Origin: JAVBLQ01 sp031553435
Lineage (GTDB): Bacteria > Bacteroidota > Bacteroidia > Bacteroidales > Azobacteroidaceae
Direction of reading: 5' to 3'
NCBI GenBank assembly: GCA_031553435.1
Contig: JAVBLQ010000049.1
Location: 1 to 28,064, forward strand
Length of the DNA stretch: 28,064 nucleotides
Every line of letters begins with the position of its first letter. The stretch's first letter is position 1. Shown piece after piece: positions 16,148-23,476 of the stretch. A program made the translations under genes and the position numbers. Under the pieces are notes generated by a model, which worked only from the letters and a program-made list of their open reading frames with translations, was not told where the DNA came from and made no database searches.

Positions 16148-16155
16148 TAACTTTG
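16148..16155 (+). promoter_or_regulatory. Putative -7 element (TAACTTTG) of the envelope operon
   Basis: Exact TAnnTTTG match 18 bp before the permease start. No clear -33 box. The implied leader is very short. Confidence 0.35.
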
Positions 16156-16173
16156 TGGCTCAAAATCCGGTAT

Positions 16174-17256
16174 ATGAAATATATCAAAAGAATTGATACT
16201 TATATTATTAAGAAGTTTCTTGGCACTTATGTATTTGCTATTGCTCTGATTATCTCTATAGCGGTGGTATTTGATTTCAACGAGAAGATAGATAAACTGA
16301 TAACTAATAATGCACCGACCAAAGCCATTATTTTTGATTATTATCTGAATTTCATTCCATATTTCACGAATTTGTTTAGTCCGCTATTTACTTTTATTGC
16401 CGTAATTTTGTTTACATCAAAGCTGGCCAATAATTCTGAAGTCATTGCAATGTTGTCAGGAGGAATAAGTTTTCCGCGCCTGATGAGGCCATACATGATC
16501 TCGGCTGCTACCATTGCAGGATTCACATTTTTGTTGAATAGTTTTATCATACCTCCGGCAAATGTTAAACGAATAGATTTTCAGAATAAATACATTAAGA
16601 ATAAAAAAGTCGACTATGCCCGGAATGTACAGTTGGAAGTAGAGCCCGGAGTTGTTGCTTATTTCGAAAGTTATGATGATAAAAACCGCGTGGGCAGGCG
16701 TTTTTCTTTGGAAAAGTTTGAAGGTAAAGAACTGGTTTCGAGATTGACCGCTCAAACAATTACTTATGATTCGATTAATCATTGGACTATAAGTGATTAT
16801 ATGGTACGGAATTTTTCTAAAATGAAAGAATCTATTTCTTACGGGGAAAAAAAAGATACAGTGATCCGGATTCTTCCTTCTGATTTTTTGATTGCAGTCG
16901 ATGATTGTGAACAGATGACTACTCCGGAACTTAAAAAATATATTGACCGACAGAAAAAACGAGGTATTGGAAATATACAACTCTTTGAAATAGAGTATTA
17001 TCAACGCTTCTCTATGACTTGTGCTGCATTTATCCTGACAATTATAGGCGCATCCCTTTCATCCCGGAAAATCAAAGGAGGTATGGGAATGAATATGATG
17101 ATCGGACTTCTTTTAAGCTTTTCATATATACTATTTATGCAAATTTCTTCTACCTTTGCTATATCAGGATATGTAAGCTCTTTCATTGCTGTTTGGATGC
17201 CAAACGTCTTGTATACCCTGATTGCCATATATGTATATAGGAAAGCGCCAAGATAA
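16174..17256 (+). CDS. LptF/LptG-family permease (YjgP/YjgQ)
   Basis: 360 residues from ATG 16174 (MKYIKRIDTYIIKKFLGTY), the standard start of the family; upstream in-frame ATG 16126 only adds an unrelated stretch. Hydrophobic segments near residues 14-33, 50-75 and 95-115 are followed by a periplasmic beta region (~120-260). C-terminal spans (MTCAAFILTIIGASLSSRK, MMIGLLLSFSYILFM) complete the pattern. LptF/G forms the permease of the LptB2FG ABC transporter, which moves lipopolysaccharide from the inner membrane to the periplasmic bridge. Whether this is the F or G paralogue cannot be told. It is followed after 18 bp by the next gene. Confidence 0.9.
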   Translation: MKYIKRIDTYIIKKFLGTYVFAIALIISIAVVFDFNEKIDKLITNNAPTKAIIFDYYLNFIPYFTNLFSPLFTFIAVILFTSKLANNSEVIAMLSGGISFPRLMRPYMISAATIAGFTFLLNSFIIPPANVKRIDFQNKYIKNKKVDYARNVQLEVEPGVVAYFESYDDKNRVGRRFSLEKFEGKELVSRLTAQTITYDSINHWTISDYMVRNFSKMKESISYGEKKDTVIRILPSDFLIAVDDCEQMTTPELKKYIDRQKKRGIGNIQLFEIEYYQRFSMTCAAFILTIIGASLSSRKIKGGMGMNMMIGLLLSFSYILFMQISSTFAISGYVSSFIAVWMPNVLYTLIAIYVYRKAPR

Positions 17257-17274
17257 AACGTAAAACTTAAAAAA

Positions 17275-17790
17275 ATGCCAAGAATAGTAAAAATATTTCT
17301 ATTGACACTTGTTTTATTCCCGTTTGTTTTATTCGCTCAGAAGTTAATGACCGGTCAGTTTGATTTTGCCACTTCCGGAATAATCAGTATTGCTTTTGGT
17401 TTCATACTGCCGTTTATCTGGGCAAGGGAGTTGAAAGACAGCAAGCAACGTTACTTCAAATTAACTGATTTTCCTTTTCCTTTGGAAGATCAGGAAGAAG
17501 TGTTGGTGAAAGACTTTGCAACTTATTTACTTTCCGTGATAGATGTCGAAGGCGTTTTATTTATAAGCAATCGCCGGCTGGCTTTTGATCCGTTTAAATA
17601 TCGCATAGTCAAAAATGGATTTGAAATCCGCTTGGAAGATATTGCCTCTATTCATACTTACAAAATTTTTGGTATATCGGATACGGGCGTAAAAATCAAA
17701 TTAAAATCCGGTGAAGTCAGGAAGTTTGCAGCTGAATCAAATGAGGAACATGTGGAGAAAGTGAAAAAGATGATATGGGGTTCAAGATGA
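17275..17790 (+). CDS. Small membrane protein with GRAM/PH-like domain
   Basis: 171 residues. Two hydrophobic N-terminal segments (IVKIFLLTLVLFPFVLF and FATSGIISIAFGFILPFIW) precede a soluble domain of beta strands and one C-terminal helix (VEGVLFISNRRLAFDP, DTGVKIKLKSGEVRKF, HVEKVKKMIW). This resembles bacterial GRAM/PH-like folds, which usually bind membranes or partners. I do not recognise a named family. The stop overlaps the next start (ATGA at 17787), indicating translational coupling with the Omp85 lipoprotein. Confidence 0.75.
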   Translation: MPRIVKIFLLTLVLFPFVLFAQKLMTGQFDFATSGIISIAFGFILPFIWARELKDSKQRYFKLTDFPFPLEDQEEVLVKDFATYLLSVIDVEGVLFISNRRLAFDPFKYRIVKNGFEIRLEDIASIHTYKIFGISDTGVKIKLKSGEVRKFAAESNEEHVEKVKKMIWGSR

Positions 17791-20099
17791 AATTTTCGGT
17801 TACAATATTTGTATTATTATTTATTATTTTAGGACTCTTTTCCTCTTGTAGCTCTACAAAATATGTTCCTGACGGAGAATATTTATTAGATAAAGTCGGG
17901 ATCAAAATAGATAATCCTGAATACAACGCAGATGATTTGCGTCCGTATGTCAGGCAGCTCCCTAATTATAAGATGTTTGCAATTAATAAGACTCAATTGC
18001 AACTGTATAACTTATCTGGCCGGGATACTACAAAATGGCTCAACAGACAGTTAAGAAGAATGGGAGAACCTCCCGTAATTTTTGATTCTACCTTGGTTTT
18101 GAAAACTAAAAAAGAATTTGAAAAATTGCTGGTTAACAAAGGTTATATAGATGCCGAAGTTATTTCACAAACAGATTATCACGGGAAAAAAGCAGATGTT
18201 ACTTATCAGATAATATCCAATCAACCATATAGAATCCGGGAAATCACCCTTGATATTCAGGATACAGCCGTCAATAATACATTATCCAATGCAACGTTGC
18301 TTGCTCAAAAGAATGGAAGAGCAGTTTCTTCTCTTAATTCCTTGTTGAAGCCGGGAATGTTGTTTGATCGTAACTTATTGGATCAGGAAAGGGATCGGAT
18401 CACGTCAGTCCTCAGGAATAGAGGGTATTATGCGTTTACCAAAGACTTTATCTCTTTCAATGCAGATACTACATTAATGTCTCACCAGGCAGATCTGGAA
18501 ATGGTTATCCATCCCTCTCAAAAAGATTCTTCCCATCTGAAATATTACATTGACGAAGTCAGGATATATACTGATTATGATCCGTTGAAGTACGGGAATA
18601 TTTATAGTTATGCCGTTACGGATAGCGTAAAAAAGGATAAATACACGGTTTTTTATACGGACAGAGGAAAATCTGTTCGTCCCGGAACTTTATTGGATAA
18701 TTGTTTTATTGAACCCGGGACTTTGTATAATGATAGAAGGACAGAGTTAACATATTCGGCATTCTCCGGATTAAACGCCTTGAGCAATATCAATATCCGG
18801 TTTGAAGAAAAAGAAAGGAACGATTCGACACTTCTGGATTGTTATATTCTGGCAATGCCCTCCCAAAAGCAAGGAGTAGCTTATTCCATTGAAGGTACGA
18901 ATTCGGCCGGAGATTTAGGGTTTGCTACTTCAATGACTTACCAGCACCGGAATTTATTCAAAGGATCGGAATCATTGGGTATAAAATTGTTCGGAGCTTA
19001 TGAATCCATATCCGGAAATTTTTCTGAAAATTACTGGAATCTGGGAGGAGAGGTTTCTATTAATTTCCCGAAATTCATATTTCCTTTTCTTGATAAATCT
19101 TTTAAGAGAAGGATGCGCGCATCTACCGGAATTGCAGCTAGCTATAACTATCAGACAAGACCTGAATATGACAGGATATTGCTTTCCGGAGGAATTCGTT
19201 ATATGTGGCAGACGCGTTTGAGAAGACCGGCTAAACATCAGTTTAATCTTTTGGATATCGATTATGTTTATCTTCCTTATATTGAACCTGGCTTCGAAGA
19301 ATCTTTGCCTACCAATGCCCGTTTATTCAGTTATACCAATCAGTTCATTGTAGGAATGAGCTATTCATACTCATATTCAACATCTATTCCCGGCGTTTTT
19401 CAGAGAAATGCCCATTCTTTCAGGGCATCGATAGAGTCTGCTGGAAATATGCTTTATGGAATCTCCAATCTGTTTGATATGAAAAGAGATGATAATGGAG
19501 CTTATGCCTTGTTCAATATTTATTATGCTCAATTCATGAAGGGAGATTTGGATTATAGTAAGACCAAGTATCTGGATAAAAAGAATTCTATAGCCTGGCA
19601 TTTGGGATTTGGTTTGGCTGTACCTTATGGAAACTCTTCGCTGATACCTTTTGAAAAAAGATATTATTCGGGAGGTTCCAATAGTGTGAGAGGCTGGAAT
19701 GTCAGGACGCTTGGGCCGGGAAGTTATCAGGCAGTAGAGGGGCAAACTACTATTTACGATCAATCCGGTGATATCCGTTTAGACTTGAATGTAGAGTATC
19801 GTAGCCGTTTGTTTTGGAAACTTGAAATGGCTGCTTTTGTCGACGCAGGAAATATTTGGACTATAAAAGATTATGAAGGGCAGGAGGGAGGCCAATTCAA
19901 ATTTAATCAATTTTATAAAGAAATAGCCATGAGTTATGGTTTGGGCATCCGGTTGGATTTCGATTTTTTCCTTCTTCGTTTTGATTGTGGGATGAAAGCG
20001 TATGATCCCGGTCAAAGTGGAAAAGATAAATGGGCCATCCTACATCCTAATCTGACAAATAATTTTGCGTGGCATTTTGCTGTGGGATACCCGTTCTAA
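17787..20099 (+). CDS. tamL: TamL-type Omp85 lipoprotein (POTRA plus beta-barrel)
   Basis: 770 residues from ATG 17787, which overlaps the previous stop as ATGA. The N-terminus is a lipoprotein signal (MKFSVTIFVLLFIILGLFSS, then Cys) followed by SSTKYVPDGEYLLDKV, typical of the lipidated TamA relatives of Bacteroidota. POTRA-like segments occupy ~30-370 (RQLRRMGEPPVIFD, VTYQIISNQPYRI, GVAYSIEGTNSAGD). The C-terminal half is a 16-strand-type barrel with the Omp85 signature near YYSGGSNSVRGWNVRTLGPG. It ends in an aromatic residue (GYPF), as outer-membrane barrels do. By family it assists outer-membrane protein or envelope assembly. The usual partner tamB is not adjacent. The symbol is a family-level assignment. 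Confidence 0.82.
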   Translation: MKFSVTIFVLLFIILGLFSSCSSTKYVPDGEYLLDKVGIKIDNPEYNADDLRPYVRQLPNYKMFAINKTQLQLYNLSGRDTTKWLNRQLRRMGEPPVIFDSTLVLKTKKEFEKLLVNKGYIDAEVISQTDYHGKKADVTYQIISNQPYRIREITLDIQDTAVNNTLSNATLLAQKNGRAVSSLNSLLKPGMLFDRNLLDQERDRITSVLRNRGYYAFTKDFISFNADTTLMSHQADLEMVIHPSQKDSSHLKYYIDEVRIYTDYDPLKYGNIYSYAVTDSVKKDKYTVFYTDRGKSVRPGTLLDNCFIEPGTLYNDRRTELTYSAFSGLNALSNINIRFEEKERNDSTLLDCYILAMPSQKQGVAYSIEGTNSAGDLGFATSMTYQHRNLFKGSESLGIKLFGAYESISGNFSENYWNLGGEVSINFPKFIFPFLDKSFKRRMRASTGIAASYNYQTRPEYDRILLSGGIRYMWQTRLRRPAKHQFNLLDIDYVYLPYIEPGFEESLPTNARLFSYTNQFIVGMSYSYSYSTSIPGVFQRNAHSFRASIESAGNMLYGISNLFDMKRDDNGAYALFNIYYAQFMKGDLDYSKTKYLDKKNSIAWHLGFGLAVPYGNSSLIPFEKRYYSGGSNSVRGWNVRTLGPGSYQAVEGQTTIYDQSGDIRLDLNVEYRSRLFWKLEMAAFVDAGNIWTIKDYEGQEGGQFKFNQFYKEIAMSYGLGIRLDFDFFLLRFDCGMKAYDPGQSGKDKWAILHPNLTNNFAWHFAVGYPF

Positions 20100-21310
20100 T
20101 GTTTAGTTTTTAATACGGGATATACAAACAACAGACTGATCCCCATAAAAAAAGCGCCCAGTAAAAATGCCGAACCGGGAAAGTAAACCGGAGCTTTGGG
20201 TGATGTCCAATAAGCAAAAATGCTGGTCATCAATGGCGGGCTGATAATTGAGGTAAGACTGACCAGTGATGTTAATATCCCTTGTAGTTCACCTTGTTCG
20301 GAAGCAGAAGCTTCACCGCTGATCATACTTTGTATGGCAGGTCCGGCAATTCCTCCCAATGCATAAGGAACCATAAATACATACATCATCCAACCTTCGC
20401 CGGCAAAAGAAAAACAAAGCATACCGATAGTGTACAGAATAATCCCGATATAAATACTTTTGGCATTTCCGAGCCAGGGATTGATGATACGAATCAATCC
20501 TCCTTGTACAATGCCTACGGTAAGTCCTACGAAACCGAGAGAGTAGCCGATCATCGATTCACTCCAGTTAAAACGTTCTACAGTAAAGAATGTCCAGACC
20601 CCTTCAATGGCATGCGCCCCGATATTGATGGAAAATATGGCGGCAATCAATCCTCCCACAGATTTATATTTTCTTAGTTTTTTCATTGCACCAAGTGGAT
20701 TAGCCCTTCTCCAGTTAAAAGCTCTACGGTTTTTTTCCGAAAGACTTTCCGGCAGAACGAAAAAACCATACAGAAAGTTAATCAAGCTCAGACCGGCAGC
20801 AGCAAAGAAGGGCACCCTGGAACCATATTCTCCTAAAATACCGCCGACAACAGGCCCGATGATAAATCCCATTCCGAAAGCAGCTCCGATCAGTCCCAGG
20901 TTTTGAGAGCGTTTTTCGGGTGTACTGACATCAACGATGTAAGCAGAGGCTGTTGTAAAACTCCCGCCTGCAATTCCGGAAATTAATCGTCCCACAAACA
21001 ACCATGTAATATTGGGTGCAAATGCTATCACCAAATAATCGAACCCTAATCCTAAAAGGGAAAATAGTAAAACCGGCCGGCGGCCAAACCTGTCACTCAG
21101 ATTTCCCAATACAGGAGCAAAAATGAATTGCATGATGGCATAAGAGAATGTCAGCCAACCTCCGTATTCCGCCGCCTGACTGACTGTTCCGTGAATAAGT
21201 TCTTCGATTAGTTTGGGAGTAACCGGAATAATGATTCCGATTCCGATAACATCAATAAGCAAAGTGATAAAAATGAATATGATGGCGTGATTTGTATTCC
21301 GGCTTCTCAT
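20096..21310 (-). CDS. TCR/Tet-family MFS efflux transporter
   Basis: 404 residues with 12 hydrophobic segments. Motif A of drug:H+ antiporters is clear (GNLSDRFGRRPVLL, 69-82), and the TM1 motif LLIDVIGIGIIIPVTPKL matches TetA-type exporters. Motif C-like GPVVGG follows in TM5. By family it exports drugs or small molecules in exchange for protons; similarity does not prove tetracycline resistance. Its stop overlaps the convergent tamL stop by 4 bp. No tetR-like repressor is adjacent. Confidence 0.87.
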   Translation of the reverse strand: MRSRNTNHAIIFIFITLLIDVIGIGIIIPVTPKLIEELIHGTVSQAAEYGGWLTFSYAIMQFIFAPVLGNLSDRFGRRPVLLFSLLGLGFDYLVIAFAPNITWLFVGRLISGIAGGSFTTASAYIVDVSTPEKRSQNLGLIGAAFGMGFIIGPVVGGILGEYGSRVPFFAAAGLSLINFLYGFFVLPESLSEKNRRAFNWRRANPLGAMKKLRKYKSVGGLIAAIFSINIGAHAIEGVWTFFTVERFNWSESMIGYSLGFVGLTVGIVQGGLIRIINPWLGNAKSIYIGIILYTIGMLCFSFAGEGWMMYVFMVPYALGGIAGPAIQSMISGEASASEQGELQGILTSLVSLTSIISPPLMTSIFAYWTSPKAPVYFPGSAFLLGAFFMGISLLFVYPVLKTKH

Positions 21311-21335
21311 TTACTGAATATAATAATTAAGGGGA

Positions 21336-21343
21336 CAAAAATA
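21336..21343 (-). promoter_or_regulatory. Putative -7 element (TATTTTTG) of the MFS gene
   Basis: Exact TAnnTTTG on the minus strand 25 bp before the start codon; no clear -33 box. Confidence 0.35.
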
Positions 21344-21378
21344 GTGAAATAAAATTGAAGAGTTTTAGTTTTCAAAAT

Positions 21379-21427
21379 GAAATCGATATGAACATTTTTG
21401 GGTGCACCCAAAAGATTCATATCGGTC
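21379..21427. repeat. Inverted copy of the 5455-5483 repeat, forming a long imperfect hairpin
   Basis: 21379-21407 matches the reverse complement of 5455-5483 at 28 of 29 positions. The core TTTGGGTGCACCCAAA is a perfect palindrome. The arms continue as an imperfect inverted repeat (TCGATATGAAC against GATTCATATCGG). Confidence 0.7.
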
Positions 21428-21456
21428 ACTAATGAAAGGATAATATTGGGAGGTGC

Positions 21457-21476
21457 AAAAAAGGGGCGCCCCTTTT
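21457..21476 (-). terminator. Intrinsic terminator of the lipoprotein/receptor unit
   Basis: Palindrome AAAAGGGGCGCCCCTTTT (21459-21476), followed on the minus strand by TTTTTT. A second CGCCCCTTTT at 21489-21498 can pair with the same left arm, giving an alternative fold. It lies ~80 bp beyond the minus-strand stop at 21557. Confidence 0.7.
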
Positions 21477-21556
21477 GGTGGAAAGGAACGCCCCTTTTGG
21501 GTAGTTTGTATGTCGTTAATTGTTAGTGCTTTTTGAAAAACATCAAATCAGACTTA

Positions 21557-23455
21557 TTATTCAACACTAATATATTCCCATTTCGATGGGTTTTCTCCCA
21601 CACATTGATATTTATAAGTACGGCTAACTCCAGGCGAAGGCACAGTGCCATCATATATATTTGTTGTTACATAAGCAAATTGATCTATTCCGCTTACTTG
21701 TTGTTTTGCCGACGGATACTTTAATGATAAGAGAATCGCCAATCCTTCCTGGGTTCTTTGATTCAGGAAATTTTGTTTTTCTTCTGCAGTTCCCGAAATT
21801 GGGTAAGCCGGATCTATGCTGCGATCGACTTCCCTGATGGAAATATTTCCATAATTTGCATTGGCTCCGTAGTAAAATTCTGCATCTCCATAACTATTTA
21901 TAATCTTGGGTATATTGGAATGCTCTACTTTTACATAATTGACAAGCATCATGTAGTCGTCTGTAGGATTTTTTCCTTTTGCCATTATAACATATAATGT
22001 AGGATCGAATACCCATCCAGTATTAGACACAACAAATTGGTCGGTTTTTTCCACAACAAAGCTGTTTGGTTTCCAAACTTTTGATTTCAATACATATTCA
22101 TCAGCATAGTACATATTTCCGGAACTGCTCTTGTAAACAACTGCATAAGTTGCACCTTCTTGTGCGTATGGGAATTTCTGCTCCAAATATTGTGGTATAT
22201 AGTTAGGAGCTGTACTTGTTCCTAAATAATTTATACCCATTGTGATATAATCTTTTGGTTGAAGAATAATGATAGAGCTTGGTGCGGGCGCCCATTTACC
22301 ATTTGTAAATTGGAATATGGCGTCTTGTTTTTCTGTAGATTTTACAGACATTGCAGTTTTCACTTCACTGATTTTGACATTGTCTATTTGGAAAGTAGTA
22401 GTTGCTGAGTTATCAATACCATTACCTACATATTTGAATGCAACATATACTTTTTTACCTACATATGCTTTGAAATCCATTTCCCCTGCTGATGCTAATG
22501 TACCATAACCACTGGCAGGCTCTGTAGGTAAGGTAAAGCTACTTGTTACATCTATCCATGTTGCAGAAGCAATACCGGCTTCAGTTCCGTTGAAATTTTC
22601 GGAAATCATAACAGAAAGGCATGGAGCATTGTAATAACCGGCAGTTACAAAAAAGCTAAACTTTGGACTGATTGCTTGTGTTAAATCTACTTTGGAAGAA
22701 ATTAACCAGGCTTCGTTTTCCGTTTTTGAGTTATTGGCAGATACCTGTGTATATTGATTGCCGCTATAGGAACGGGTCTGCCAGAAAATACTTCCTTTCA
22801 AATCTTTGTTGATCCATCCGTCTAAAGCTGTTGCAACTCCTGAGCCGGAAGCAATTCCTTCAAAATCAGCAGAGAGATATTTCACTTCTACTTGGGAGAT
22901 AGTTGGTTCTTCTGTAGAATAATTATACTCAACGCTTTTATAATCACCTTCCACTGCATTTGGAAAATCAGCGGATAGAATTCTTGGAATTTCCGTATTG
23001 GGTGATTTGGATGGAGTTAATGCTGCGGCATAATCGCTTCCCCATACCAATTGATAGTCAGTATTCGTTAAAGTATAAATCGGCTGTGATAGTTTTGTCA
23101 GGTAAGCAGAACGACCTTCCTTATATTGATAAGTAACATTGGCAGTTGAGGTTTTGTCTGCACTATAAAAGTTTTTTGTTAACGCATATGGAATGAGAAT
23201 ATCGGGAGGAGCTGCAGCGGAAAACATTTTATCAGTATTCAATGCAGTTGCCATCACCGAATCAGCATGTGTTTTATTTGCTCTCAATGCACTAATAATA
23301 TTTGTAATGTCTGAAGGTTCAATAGCATAATCAATCTTTTTGATGTCTGTTGGTTTAATTGCATCATCAAATCCCTCGAAGTTTCTTTCGTTATAATCGC
23401 ACGATGTAAAGAAACTTATCAGTAAGACGGATAATAAATATATATATTTTTTCAT
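21557..23455 (-). CDS. Surface lipoprotein with choice-of-anchor-J-like domain
   Basis: 632 residues. Lipoprotein signal MKKYIYLLSVLLISFFTS, then Cys and acidic residues (DYNE), a context that favours surface export in Bacteroidota. Residues ~200-365 resemble the choice-of-anchor J / cleaved-adhesin fold: FEGIASGSGVATALDGWINK, WQTRSYSGNQYTQVSA, NEAWLISSKVDL, VAFKYVGNGI, TTTFQIDNVKIS. The C-terminal part (~370-632) has no family I can name. It lies 21 bp downstream of the TonB-dependent receptor, so the two probably act together, the lipoprotein taking the place a SusD would have. It has no SusD TPR motifs. Confidence 0.75.
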   Translation of the reverse strand: MKKYIYLLSVLLISFFTSCDYNERNFEGFDDAIKPTDIKKIDYAIEPSDITNIISALRANKTHADSVMATALNTDKMFSAAAPPDILIPYALTKNFYSADKTSTANVTYQYKEGRSAYLTKLSQPIYTLTNTDYQLVWGSDYAAALTPSKSPNTEIPRILSADFPNAVEGDYKSVEYNYSTEEPTISQVEVKYLSADFEGIASGSGVATALDGWINKDLKGSIFWQTRSYSGNQYTQVSANNSKTENEAWLISSKVDLTQAISPKFSFFVTAGYYNAPCLSVMISENFNGTEAGIASATWIDVTSSFTLPTEPASGYGTLASAGEMDFKAYVGKKVYVAFKYVGNGIDNSATTTFQIDNVKISEVKTAMSVKSTEKQDAIFQFTNGKWAPAPSSIIILQPKDYITMGINYLGTSTAPNYIPQYLEQKFPYAQEGATYAVVYKSSSGNMYYADEYVLKSKVWKPNSFVVEKTDQFVVSNTGWVFDPTLYVIMAKGKNPTDDYMMLVNYVKVEHSNIPKIINSYGDAEFYYGANANYGNISIREVDRSIDPAYPISGTAEEKQNFLNQRTQEGLAILLSLKYPSAKQQVSGIDQFAYVTTNIYDGTVPSPGVSRTYKYQCVGENPSKWEYISVE

Positions 23456-23476
23456 TTTGATAATTTTTTACTTTGG

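Noticed and set aside
20096..21310. MFS gene as an acquired tetracycline-resistance determinant
   Set aside because: Composition resembles its neighbours, and there is no repressor or mobile-element context; family similarity alone does not support a resistance claim.
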